Source of the DNA: Mycobacterium sp. BK086
Lineage (GTDB): Bacteria > Actinomycetota > Actinomycetes > Mycobacteriales > Mycobacteriaceae
DNA length: 64,000 bases
NCBI GenBank assembly: GCA_004362315.1
Contig: SNWL01000006.1
Span: 372,001 to 436,000, forward strand
Direction of reading: 5' to 3'
The notes under the pieces were generated by a model. The model worked only from the letters and a program-made list of their open reading frames with translations. It was not told the DNA's origin and did not search any database. Each line of letters begins with the position of its first letter. Within the stretch, counting starts at the first letter, position 1. Shown here piece by piece: positions 35,344 to 43,424 of the stretch. The position numbers and the translations under genes were made by a program.

Positions 35344-36231
35344 GTGGCGACCACCGACATCCATCCCGAACTGCGCAAAGCCGCGCGGTTCGCCCCCCGC
35401 AGGCTGATCACCCCCCTGACGCTGCCGGTCATCCGCCGGCTGACCGTCTTCCAGCGAGCCAGGACCGACGACGTCGACATTCTGACGCTGGAATCGGGCA
35501 TCGGCATCCGCCTCTACCGGCCCGCCGGAACGGAAACGACCGCCCCGGCCCTGCTGTGGATCCACGGTGGCGGCTACGTCATCGGCAGCGCCGCCCAGGA
35601 CGATCTGCTGTGCCGCAGATTCGTCAAGGAGCTGGGAATCACGGTGGCCGCGGTCGACTACCGGCTGGCGCCCGAGCACCCGTACCCGGTACCGCTGGAG
35701 GACTGCTACACGGCGCTGCAGTGGCTGGCCCGGCTGCCCGGTGTCGACGCCGACCGGATCGCGATCGGCGGGGCCAGTGCCGGTGGCGGCCTGTGCGCGG
35801 CGCTGGCGCTGCTGGCCCGTGATCGCGATGGGGTGAAGCCGGTCTTCCAGGTGCTGGTCTATCCGATGATCGACGACCGCAGTGTGGGCACCCACCTCTA
35901 CAACCCCGGGCACCGGCTGTGGGACGCCACCAGCAACAAGTTCGGCTGGAAGGCCTATCTGGGCGGCGCCGACCCGGCGGTTGCCGCGCCCGCCCGTCGG
36001 ACCGATCTCGCCGGCCTGCCGCCGGCGTGGCTCGGTGTCGGGACGCTTGATCTCTTCCACGACGAGGACCTCGAGTACGCCGAGCGCCTCAAGGCCGCCG
36101 GCGTGCCCTGCCAAGTTCATGTGGTGCCCGGCGCCTTCCACGGGTTCGATGGAATCGTCGCCAAGGCCGACATCTCGACGGCGTTCTTCTACAGCCAGTG
36201 CGACAGCCTGCGCGAGAGCTTCGGAGGCTAG
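35344..36231 (+). CDS. HSL-family alpha/beta hydrolase (esterase, LipW-like)
   Basis: A 295-residue hormone-sensitive-lipase-type esterase: HGGGYVIGSA oxyanion motif, DYRLAPEHPYPVP, nucleophile elbow GGASAGGGL, acid near GTLDLFHDED and base in GAFHGFDG. It may hydrolyse the ester made by the divergent Baeyer-Villiger enzyme. The GTG at 35344 is chosen over upstream starts because the family sequence begins there and a TAATAC -10-like hexamer lies eight bases before. Its stop abuts the start of the next dehydrogenase gene, so it leads a three-gene operon. Confidence 0.87.
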   Translation: MATTDIHPELRKAARFAPRRLITPLTLPVIRRLTVFQRARTDDVDILTLESGIGIRLYRPAGTETTAPALLWIHGGGYVIGSAAQDDLLCRRFVKELGITVAAVDYRLAPEHPYPVPLEDCYTALQWLARLPGVDADRIAIGGASAGGGLCAALALLARDRDGVKPVFQVLVYPMIDDRSVGTHLYNPGHRLWDATSNKFGWKAYLGGADPAVAAPARRTDLAGLPPAWLGVGTLDLFHDEDLEYAERLKAAGVPCQVHVVPGAFHGFDGIVAKADISTAFFYSQCDSLRESFGG

Positions 36232-37326
36232 GTGTCGGCTGCACTGACCACCGAGCAGCGGGATCTGGCCGACGCGGTGGCCGAGCTGATGGCCAAGCGC
36301 TCGCCGGAGACCGAGGTCCGCCGGTTGATGGCGACCGACACCGGATACGACCCCGCGGTGTGGTCTGAGCTGGCCGCGATGGGTCTGCTCGGCCTCGCGA
36401 TCCCCGATGAGTTCGGGGGTTCCGGCGCCGGAGCCGTCGAGGTCGGGGTGGTCATGGAGGTGATGGGCAAGGCCCTGCTGTGCGCGCCGTACCTGTCGTC
36501 GCTGTTGACCACGCAACTGTTGTTGGCCCTCGGCGACTCCGAGGAGCAGGCCGACGTCCTGCCCCGCATCGCAGCAGGCGAATTCCTCACGACAGTGGCG
36601 TTCGCCGAGCCGGGGTCGGCCCGGCCGGGGTCAGCCACTGTCGCGCGCGCGGCCGGCTTCGACTGGTTGTTGTCCGGCACCAAGACCTACGTGCTCGATG
36701 CGACGATCGCCCAGCGGATCTACGTGCTGGCCGGAGACTCGATCTTTGCGATCGCTCCGGGCGCCCCCGGCCTGGAGATCAGCGCGCTGTCGACGGTGGA
36801 CCAGACCCGCAAACAGGGCCGAATCACGTTGAACGACACGCCCGCTCGTCTGGTCGGCGCCTTGGACGGCGGGGCCACCGCGCTCGACACCGCACTGGAT
36901 CTCGCGGCAGTGGCGCTGCTGGGCGAGCAGGCTGGTGGCTCGATGCACGCGATGCGGATGGCCGCCGACTATGCCAAGACACGCTTCCAGTTCGGCCGTG
37001 CGATCGGCAGCTTCCAGGCGGTCAAGCACATGTGCGCCGACATGCTGCTGGACGCCGAGTCTTCTGTGTCGGCGGCGCGGCACGTTGCCGCGGCGTTCGA
37101 CGCCGACGATCCCGGTCGCCTGGTGGATCTGGCTGCCGCACAGTCCTATTGCTCGGAGGCGTTCGTGTCGATCGCGGCGAACAGCATTCAGGTGCACGGC
37201 GGCATCGGCTTCACCTGGGAGCACCCCGCCCACCTGTACCTGCGGCGGGCACGGACCGACGCCCAATTGTTCGGCGACCCGGCGTGGCATCGGGAACGCT
37301 ACGTACGACTGCGGGAGGCGCAGTGA
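36232..37326 (+). CDS. Acyl-CoA dehydrogenase, smaller subunit-like (364 aa)
   Basis: A 364-residue acyl-CoA dehydrogenase with recognisable N- and C-terminal helical domains (LGLAIPDEFGGSGAG; QVHGGIGFTWEHPAHLYLRR) and a weak middle domain (VAFAEPGSARPGSA in place of the usual TEPxAGSD). This suggests that it partners another subunit for FAD and substrate binding. The GTG start directly follows the esterase stop, and its own stop overlaps the next dehydrogenase start (GTGA). A heterotetramer with the 37323-38486 product is likely. Confidence 0.85.
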   Translation: MSAALTTEQRDLADAVAELMAKRSPETEVRRLMATDTGYDPAVWSELAAMGLLGLAIPDEFGGSGAGAVEVGVVMEVMGKALLCAPYLSSLLTTQLLLALGDSEEQADVLPRIAAGEFLTTVAFAEPGSARPGSATVARAAGFDWLLSGTKTYVLDATIAQRIYVLAGDSIFAIAPGAPGLEISALSTVDQTRKQGRITLNDTPARLVGALDGGATALDTALDLAAVALLGEQAGGSMHAMRMAADYAKTRFQFGRAIGSFQAVKHMCADMLLDAESSVSAARHVAAAFDADDPGRLVDLAAAQSYCSEAFVSIAANSIQVHGGIGFTWEHPAHLYLRRARTDAQLFGDPAWHRERYVRLREAQ

Positions 37327-38486
37327 CCGACGACGAGGTGCGCGAGGAAGTCCGGCAATGGCTCGCGGACCACTGGGATGCCGCGCTGGATCGTGGGCAG
37401 TGGGCGCAGTTGGTGTTCGACGCCGGCTGGGCGGTGCCGAGCTGGGAGCCACAGTGGTGGGGACGCGGATTGAGCGACCCGCAATCTCGCATCGTGGCAG
37501 CAGAATTCGCCGCGGTGGGCGCGCCGGGCACGGGGCACGACCGGGCCAACCTGTTCGCCTGCACACTGCACGATCTGGGGACCGACGAGCAGAAGCATCG
37601 GCTGATCCCGCCATCGATCCGCGGCGAGACCAAATGGTGCCTGCTGTATTCCGAGCCCGGCGCCGGATCCGATCTGGCCGGGTTGCGCACCCGCGCCGAA
37701 CGCGACGGCGACGAATGGGTGATCGACGGACAGAAGGTGTGGACGTCGTTCGCGAAGACGGCCGATTACGGGCTGCTGGTGGCCCGTAGCGATTGGGATG
37801 TGCCCAAGCACAACGGAATCAGCTTCTTCATGTTCCCGATGCGTCAGCCGGGCGTCGAAGTTCGGCCGATCCACCAGATCACCGGGGAGTCCGAGTTCAA
37901 CGAGGTGTTCATCTCCGGTGCGAGGGTGCCGGACGCGAACCTGGTCGGCGAGCCGGGTGGCGGCTGGTCGGTGTTGCAGGTGGCGCTGTCCTATGAGCGG
38001 CGGTTGATGGGTGACCTGGCCCGCACCACGCGCTCGGCGCGCAAGCCGCAGGCGGACGCCGACAGCCTGGTCGAAATGGCCCGCCGCGCCGGCAGACTCG
38101 ACGACTCGTTCATCCGCCAGGAGATCGCCCGGGTCGAGGCATATGCGGCGGTGAACCGGTGGAACACCCAGCGCGCCAAGGCCACCACCGACCGGGCCGA
38201 GGCCGCCACGTTGCTGGCGCTCGGCAAGATCGCCATGTCCCGGATCCTGCACGAGACGGCGAAGGTGCAGACCGAGATCGCCGGTCCCGAGTCGATGCTG
38301 ACCGGTCCGGACAATCCGGTCGGTGACGCGGTGACGTTCCGGACGCTGAACGCCTATTTCACCTCCATCGGCGGGGGTACCGACCAGATTCAGCGCAATA
38401 TCGTCGGCGAGCGCGTCCTCGGCCTGCCGAAAGAGCCGGAGCCATACCGTAATACGGCCTTCCGGGAGTTGCCGACGTCGAGCTAG
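37323..38486 (+). CDS. Acyl-CoA dehydrogenase, larger subunit-like (387 aa)
   Basis: A 387-residue acyl-CoA dehydrogenase with intact nucleotide motifs: LLYSEPGAGSDLAGLRTRA, KVWTSFAKTADYGLLVAR and the C-terminal SIGGGTDQIQRNIVGERVLG. The MCAD catalytic Glu position is Gly (GGGT), as in other paired FadE subunits. The GTG at 37323, overlapping the previous stop, is the genuine start; a longer open frame further upstream is only antisense-free noise in another frame of the partner gene. It completes the esterase-FadE-FadE operon. Confidence 0.86.
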   Translation: MTDDEVREEVRQWLADHWDAALDRGQWAQLVFDAGWAVPSWEPQWWGRGLSDPQSRIVAAEFAAVGAPGTGHDRANLFACTLHDLGTDEQKHRLIPPSIRGETKWCLLYSEPGAGSDLAGLRTRAERDGDEWVIDGQKVWTSFAKTADYGLLVARSDWDVPKHNGISFFMFPMRQPGVEVRPIHQITGESEFNEVFISGARVPDANLVGEPGGGWSVLQVALSYERRLMGDLARTTRSARKPQADADSLVEMARRAGRLDDSFIRQEIARVEAYAAVNRWNTQRAKATTDRAEAATLLALGKIAMSRILHETAKVQTEIAGPESMLTGPDNPVGDAVTFRTLNAYFTSIGGGTDQIQRNIVGERVLGLPKEPEPYRNTAFRELPTSS

Positions 38487-38552
38487 TTCTGCACAGACTC
38501 AGGTTCATCCACAGGCCTGGTTCTGGTGCCAATTCCTGTCGGAGGCGCGGCG

Positions 38553-38575
38553 TAATCTTTCGAACATGCGTTCGA
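38553..38575 (+). promoter_or_regulatory. Leaderless promoter with a perfect LexA (SOS) box over the start codon
   Basis: TCGAACATGCGTTCGA (38560-38575) is an exact mycobacterial LexA box, TCGAAC-N4-GTTCGA, and its central ATG is the start codon of the HNH gene. TAATCT (38553-38558) is a -10 hexamer seven bases before the ATG. LexA binding would therefore cover positions -6 to +10 of a leaderless transcript. Confidence 0.88.
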
Positions 38576-39849
38576 TAGAGGTTGCCCTGGAGGCGCTCGA
38601 TACCGCGATCGAACTCATGGGTGCCGCCGACATCGAGGAGCTACCAGCACCGCAGCGATTCGCCGCTCTGGAACGCTTCGAAAGCGCGATCCGCCGCCAG
38701 GTCGCCATGTCGCACAGCCAGATCACGCAACTCGAGCGCTACGAAGGCTGCCCGCCGATCCCGATCGTGCTGGCCGACGTGTTGCGCATCAGCCGCGCGG
38801 CCGCCAAACGCCGCGTTCGCGATGCCGAACAGCTGACACCGCGCACAACGCTAACCGGGGAGCCATTGCCAGCACCACTGCCCGACACCGGCCAGGCCTG
38901 GGAGGCCGGCGAATTGGATATCGAGCATGTGCGGGTGATCCAGAAGTTCTTCCGCGACCTCCCCGACCATGTCGGCCCGACCGAGGTGGAGAAGGCTCAA
39001 CGCACCCTGGCCCAACACGCCCGCACAATGCGGCCCGATCAGCTGGAGAAAGTGGCCGACCGGCTGGCCGCCCACCTCAACCCCGACGGGCGGTTCTCCG
39101 ACGAAGACCGCGCCCGCAAACGCGGCTTCCAATGGTGCGGCGGCCAACGCGCCGACGGTATGAGTGTGGGAAAGCTGATCGCTGATCCGCTGCTGCGGGC
39201 CCAGCTCGACGCCTGGTTTGCGAAATTCGCCGCACCGCAGCCCGACGATCTGCGCAGTCATGCCCAACGCCAGCACGACGCCTTGACCTACTTGGTGCGG
39301 GACCGGCTGGGTGATCCGAAGCTGGGGCAGCACAACGGCCTTCCCGTCACAATGATCGTCACCACGATGTTGCAGGACCTGCAAGCCGGAGCCGGTCAGG
39401 CAGTCACCGCAGGGGGAACACTGATTCCGATCTCCGACCTCATTCGCAAGGCCACACCGTCGAACAACTACCTGGCAGTGTTCGACGGCGTCACCGGCCA
39501 ATCGCTGTGGCTGGGCCGCAGCAAGCGACTGGCCTCAGCCGATCAACGAATCATGCTGCTCGCCAAATACCGTGGCTGCACGGCACCCGGCTGCACCGTC
39601 AACGGCTACAACAGCCAAGTGCATCACGCCACCACAGACTGGAAACACGGCGGCACCACCGACATCGACCACCTCACCCTGGCCTGCAAATGCGACAACC
39701 TGCTCGTTGAGAACGACGGCTGGAACACCCGCCAACTCCCTGACGGCCAGACCGAATGGACTCCACCACCCGACGTCCCATTGCGCGGCGGCACCAACGA
39801 CTACCACCACCCCGAACGACTGCTGCCGAAGGATGACGAAAAAGACTAA
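38566..39849 (+). CDS. 13E12-type DUF222/HNH endonuclease-domain protein
   Basis: A 427-residue protein: N-terminal helical DUF222 domain (~30-300), then an HNH-type C-terminal domain (~336-390) with CTAPGCTVNG, VHHATTDWKHGG and DHLTLACKCDN giving the His, Asp and Cys residues of the fold. It belongs to the mycobacterial 13E12 repeat family, present in many copies per genome. Several members are LexA-regulated, as this one appears to be. A DNA-directed nuclease role in the SOS response is plausible but unproven. It sits alone between a dehydrogenase operon and a convergent amidohydrolase gene, consistent with its dispersed, possibly mobile, distribution. Confidence 0.88.
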   Translation: MRSIEVALEALDTAIELMGAADIEELPAPQRFAALERFESAIRRQVAMSHSQITQLERYEGCPPIPIVLADVLRISRAAAKRRVRDAEQLTPRTTLTGEPLPAPLPDTGQAWEAGELDIEHVRVIQKFFRDLPDHVGPTEVEKAQRTLAQHARTMRPDQLEKVADRLAAHLNPDGRFSDEDRARKRGFQWCGGQRADGMSVGKLIADPLLRAQLDAWFAKFAAPQPDDLRSHAQRQHDALTYLVRDRLGDPKLGQHNGLPVTMIVTTMLQDLQAGAGQAVTAGGTLIPISDLIRKATPSNNYLAVFDGVTGQSLWLGRSKRLASADQRIMLLAKYRGCTAPGCTVNGYNSQVHHATTDWKHGGTTDIDHLTLACKCDNLLVENDGWNTRQLPDGQTEWTPPPDVPLRGGTNDYHHPERLLPKDDEKD

Positions 39850-41144
39850 TTCCGGACGTGCGGGTGCCCGCCCACGATCGTGGCGGTGACCAGCTCGGCA
39901 TCCAGCGCGTCGAGCACATCGGCGGGCGGCGCGCCGAGCACACAGAGATCCCCGGGCTGCCCCGGCTCGACGGTCCTGGGCACGTCGGGACGTTCGGCAT
40001 GACCGGTGAACATCGTCAGAGCCGTTGTCGCCGAGACACATTCATCGGCATTCAGGACCGCGCCACTAGGGGCGGTGCGGCGGGTGGCCGCGTGCATCGC
40101 CGCCCACGGGTCCGCGCCGCCGAACGGCAGGTCCGTCGACAGGGCGACCCGGACTCCGGCATCGAGCAACGAGGCCAGCCGCCAGAGCGCGGGCTGGTCG
40201 GCCGGCTCGACATCGGCGAGGTACTGGTCACCGCGTTCGGCGACGAAGTTCGGCTGAGTTACCACCAGCACGCCGATGTCGGCGAGCTCGGCGAGGCTGT
40301 CGGCGGGCACCACGGCGGCATGTTCGATCCGGTCGCCGGGGTGGGTGCCGGCCGCTCGCAACGCGGCCAGGGATACCACCAGTTGGCTGGCGGTCACGCA
40401 GTGCAGGGCAACCGCCCCACTGACGCGGTGTCGTTCGGCGATCCAGCCGGTCAGCTCATCGAGATCCAGCGAATCATCGTGCAGGATGCGCTTTCCCGGG
40501 GCCAGCCAGTGCACCCCCTGATGCAATCCCCCATGCCGATGTTCCTCGGTCAAGGTGACGATGTCGTCGGCACCCAACGCCGGGGTGGCGTCGGTGACGC
40601 TCGTGACGCCGAAGCCGAGGAGGCGCTTGCTGATCGTGGCCAGATTGGTGTCGCGGCGTGCGACCGCGTCCGACCAGCTGTCGTAACTACGCAGCCTGCC
40701 GTCGGGATGATCGGGCAGGCCGACCGCGGCCAGGCCTGCGGAGTTGAGGAACCACAGCACTCCGCTGCGGTGCTGGATGCGCACCGGCGCAGCGTCGAAC
40801 AGCTCGTCGAGGGTAAACCGGTCGAGTGGGCCCGCAGCGGTTTCGTGGTAGCCGACCGCGCGGATCCAGCCGTCGACCCCTACCGGGGCCTGAGCCAAGA
40901 CCTGGGAAAGTTCTTCGCGGCTATGAACTTTCGCGGGGCCGACCTGGACGGAGTCCAGTGCGGCCGCGGCGGCCCGCAGGTGCACGTGGTGATCGTGCAG
41001 GCCGGGGATCACGGTGCCGCCCGCAGCGTCCAGAACAGTCTCGGCCAGCCGCGGAGTCAGCGTGTCGGCGACCTCTTCGATATGAGATGTCACCCGGATG
41101 TCGGCACCTCGGCCGTCGAGTAGGCGGGCGCGCTGGATCAGCAT
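39846..41144 (-). CDS. Amidohydrolase (YtcJ-like, Amidohydro_3 family)
   Basis: A 432-residue metal-dependent hydrolase with the first metal motif GLHDHHVHL, a middle histidine in RIEHAAVVP, and the late ALSTDLPFGGADPWAAMHAATRR, which are typical of YtcJ-like amidohydrolases. The substrate is unknown; relatives cleave amide or formamide bonds. It overlaps the upstream CoA-transferase-like gene by 7 bases, so the two form a leftward operon. Its stop overlaps that of the convergent HNH gene. Confidence 0.83.
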   Translation of the reverse strand: MLIQRARLLDGRGADIRVTSHIEEVADTLTPRLAETVLDAAGGTVIPGLHDHHVHLRAAAAALDSVQVGPAKVHSREELSQVLAQAPVGVDGWIRAVGYHETAAGPLDRFTLDELFDAAPVRIQHRSGVLWFLNSAGLAAVGLPDHPDGRLRSYDSWSDAVARRDTNLATISKRLLGFGVTSVTDATPALGADDIVTLTEEHRHGGLHQGVHWLAPGKRILHDDSLDLDELTGWIAERHRVSGAVALHCVTASQLVVSLAALRAAGTHPGDRIEHAAVVPADSLAELADIGVLVVTQPNFVAERGDQYLADVEPADQPALWRLASLLDAGVRVALSTDLPFGGADPWAAMHAATRRTAPSGAVLNADECVSATTALTMFTGHAERPDVPRTVEPGQPGDLCVLGAPPADVLDALDAELVTATIVGGHPHVRN

Positions 41145-42307
41145 GGGACCGTATTCCTTTGTCTGACAATGGCGTCGACGGCGTCGTTGTCGGCGCCGAG
41201 TGGGGCCGCGTGGGCCGTTGCCTGCGGGCGTGTGGGCTCGGTGACCGGCGCTGGGGAATCCTCGGCGGGTAACGTCGCATACCCAGCCGCGACCGTCGCC
41301 ATTCCCAGTTCGATCGTCTCGCCACCACCTCCGCGCAGGGAATGTGTCACGGCCAGAGCCGATTCCAATCCGGTGAGCGGATCAGCGATAGCGTCGCCAC
41401 AGAACACCGGCCCGCTCGGGCTGGTCCCCACCAATCCCCCCGCCACTGCCGCGTCGTCACCGAAGGCCGCGCGGTGCGAGTCCGGTCCGTGGCCGCTGAT
41501 CCGCAGCCACACTCTTCCGTCGCGGCCGGACAGGGTCTCCGGACTCAGGCCCCGCCGCGCCAGCACACCCGGCCGAGAGCCCTCGATCACGATGTCGGCG
41601 GCCACCAGCAGAGCCTGAATGCGGTCGAAGTCCCGGTCGAAATCCACGGCATACGAGAGCTTTCCGTGATTGATCCAGTCGTAGAAGCTCTGGTCACCGG
41701 ATCGCGTCCCGTCGGGGCGCGCCGGGCTCTCCACCTTCACGACGGTGGCACCCGCGGCCGCGAGGAGCCGGCCGCAGAGCGGGCCGGCCCACATCGACGA
41801 CAGGTCGGCCACCAGCAATCCCGCCGGCGAACGGGGTGGGCCCTGAATCCCCGAGGGCCGGACGTGGGGACTCACGGCGGCCGTCTCGCCGAGGCGCGCC
41901 GCGGGCAGGTTCAGCAGGGCCGCCCGGCTGACGGCATCGTCGCCGTAGTGCTGGGCCGCCCACTGCTCGATGGCCGGCCAGGGGTCGTCGGGAACGGTGT
42001 CGGCCTCGACGAGGGCCGGGATGGCCGCGATATCGTCGGCGCGCGAGAGGGTCAGCGCCCACCAGCCGTCCCGGGTCGGCATCAGCCGGGTGGCACCGCC
42101 TGCCGAGATGCGACCCCGACGCTGCAGTCCGAGCAGCGCGGCCCGGCCCGTCACGATGGTGCCCGCATCCACGGGCACGCCCAGCTGTTCGGTGAGTTCG
42201 GCGGCGACGGCTTCGGCGCGGGTCAGCACTGCCGATCGTGAGTGATCCGGCGGCCCGTCGGGCATGCCGGTCAGCCAGGCCAGGGCGCCAGCACCGGAGC
42301 TACTCAC
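41138..42307 (-). CDS. Class III CoA-transferase-like protein with permuted domain order
   Basis: A 389-residue member of the CaiB/BaiF (family III CoA transferase) superfamily. The canonical N-terminal Rossmann start, LLVADLSSMWAGPLCGRLL then GATVVKVESP, appears only at about residue 165. The catalytic-Asp segment is GDAIADPLTG near residue 340. The first 160 residues contain RLMPTRDGWWALTLSRADD, which resembles the small-domain segment that normally comes after the catalytic Asp. The order thus looks circularly permuted compared with formyl-CoA transferase. It would move CoA between acids. It is encoded just upstream of the amidohydrolase with a 7-base overlap. Confidence 0.72.
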   Translation of the reverse strand: MSSSGAGALAWLTGMPDGPPDHSRSAVLTRAEAVAAELTEQLGVPVDAGTIVTGRAALLGLQRRGRISAGGATRLMPTRDGWWALTLSRADDIAAIPALVEADTVPDDPWPAIEQWAAQHYGDDAVSRAALLNLPAARLGETAAVSPHVRPSGIQGPPRSPAGLLVADLSSMWAGPLCGRLLAAAGATVVKVESPARPDGTRSGDQSFYDWINHGKLSYAVDFDRDFDRIQALLVAADIVIEGSRPGVLARRGLSPETLSGRDGRVWLRISGHGPDSHRAAFGDDAAVAGGLVGTSPSGPVFCGDAIADPLTGLESALAVTHSLRGGGGETIELGMATVAAGYATLPAEDSPAPVTEPTRPQATAHAAPLGADNDAVDAIVRQRNTVPC

Positions 42308-42337
42308 CCACCCATTGTCGCGCGCACGCGCCAGCGC

Positions 42338-43351
42338 CTAGAAGTGCAGTGCCGTGAACTTCCAGTCCAGGACCGGACGGTCGTCACTCTCGTCGGCCGC
42401 CGCGAAGACCAGCGAGCGCAGGGTGAGCACTCCGCCGCGATCACCGGGTAGCGCATCGGCTCCCTCGATGCGCAGCTCGCTGTACAGCGTGTCGCCCTCG
42501 TGGACCGGACCGGTGTGGTCGCAGGACTGCCAGCCCAGCACGGTCACGAGGTTGGGCAGCAGCCGGCTAGCCTGGGCCAGTGCCAACCCGATGGTGTGCC
42601 CGCCGTACACCAGACGCTGCCCGCCGACCCGCGAATCATGGTGGGTGGCAGCGATGTTCAGGCTCAGCCGGGCCAGATCGGGCGCGGAGCTGACGACGTC
42701 GCCGGTGCTGTGCAGCACAGCGCCGGCCAGGCCCGGCGAGAAGTACGGGCCGGGGACGCGTTCGCGGAAGGCCACCGCATTCCAGGCGAGGGTCGGGTCC
42801 GGTGCGGGCGCCAGGTCGGCTCCGACCAGCGACAGATCGTCGGCATGGCCGGTCTCCCCGGCGTCCGGGCTCAGCGGCAGCATCGCGCAGCGGTAGAAGT
42901 CCAGCACCTGCCGGCCGGCTTGGTCGGTGGTCGTCATCCGCAACGCCGCCAGCCCCGTCGCGGCCCGACCGGGCTTGGCGGTGTTCTGGCGCAGCCCGAC
43001 CACCTCGGTGCGGGTGACGATGGTGTCGCCGACGACCGGATAGCGGTGGAAGGTCAGCCCGCGGTAGAAGAGGTTGGCCTTGACCCTCTGGGTCACCAGC
43101 GTGCTCTGGCCGATCGCGACATCGCACACCAGCGCCGGATGCACGAGCGCGGCACCGCCGCCCACGACGGCCTGCGCCAGGTCAGCATCCAAGGACAGCC
43201 GCATGCGATCGCCCAGGATTGCCTGGTGGGTGGCCGCCGCACCCGACGTCAACGTCATCGACGGCGCCCAGTCGAAGACCTGGCCGACGGCCAGATCATC
43301 GAAGTAGGGACCGCCGGCCTCGCTACCGCCAATATGGCCGTACAAAGTCAC
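42338..43351 (-). CDS. Double-hotdog (R)-hydratase-like protein (Rv0216-like)
   Basis: A 337-residue protein with two MaoC-type hotdog domains. The N-terminal one includes FDDLAVGQVFDWAPSMTLT and the C-terminal one RLVYGGHTIGLALAQASRL. Length, order and divergence from fadE3 match Rv0216, whose structure is a double hotdog fold; its exact substrate was not established. The GTG at 43351 gives the expected length. One copy of the 15-bp direct repeat (43330-43344) falls in its first codons. Confidence 0.83.
   Translation of the reverse strand: MTLYGHIGGSEAGGPYFDDLAVGQVFDWAPSMTLTSGAAATHQAILGDRMRLSLDADLAQAVVGGGAALVHPALVCDVAIGQSTLVTQRVKANLFYRGLTFHRYPVVGDTIVTRTEVVGLRQNTAKPGRAATGLAALRMTTTDQAGRQVLDFYRCAMLPLSPDAGETGHADDLSLVGADLAPAPDPTLAWNAVAFRERVPGPYFSPGLAGAVLHSTGDVVSSAPDLARLSLNIAATHHDSRVGGQRLVYGGHTIGLALAQASRLLPNLVTVLGWQSCDHTGPVHEGDTLYSELRIEGADALPGDRGGVLTLRSLVFAAADESDDRPVLDWKFTALHF
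43330..43344. promoter_or_regulatory. Direct repeat copy 1, candidate operator
   Basis: CAATATGGCCGTACA, identical to the copy at 43387-43401, 57 bases apart in the gap between the Rv0216-like gene and fadE3. The core TATGGCCGTA is nearly palindromic. This copy lies in codons 3-7 of the Rv0216-like gene. Confidence 0.55.
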
Positions 43352-43386
43352 AGTCGCTCATACTGGCGGTTCTTCCCGTCCCGTGT

Positions 43387-43401
43387 CAATATGGCCGTAC
43401 A
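43387..43401. promoter_or_regulatory. Direct repeat copy 2, candidate operator of fadE3
   Basis: A second identical CAATATGGCCGTACA, 23 bases upstream of the fadE3 GTG. Two identical near-palindromic sites flanking divergent promoters suggest one regulator for both genes; the GntR protein encoded directly after fadE3 is the best candidate. Confidence 0.55.
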
Positions 43402-43424
43402 TTTCCCAACCCTGGAGCGATCTG

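Noticed and set aside
36480-37322. Upstream extension of the 387-residue dehydrogenase frame
   Set aside because: It overlaps the partner dehydrogenase in another frame and is Arg/Gly-rich noise; GTG 37323 is the coupled start.
43325-43370. ACCGCCA/TGGCGGT inverted repeat with a 32-base spacer
   Set aside because: Seven-base GC-rich arms this far apart are expected by chance at this composition; the nearby direct repeat is the stronger signal.
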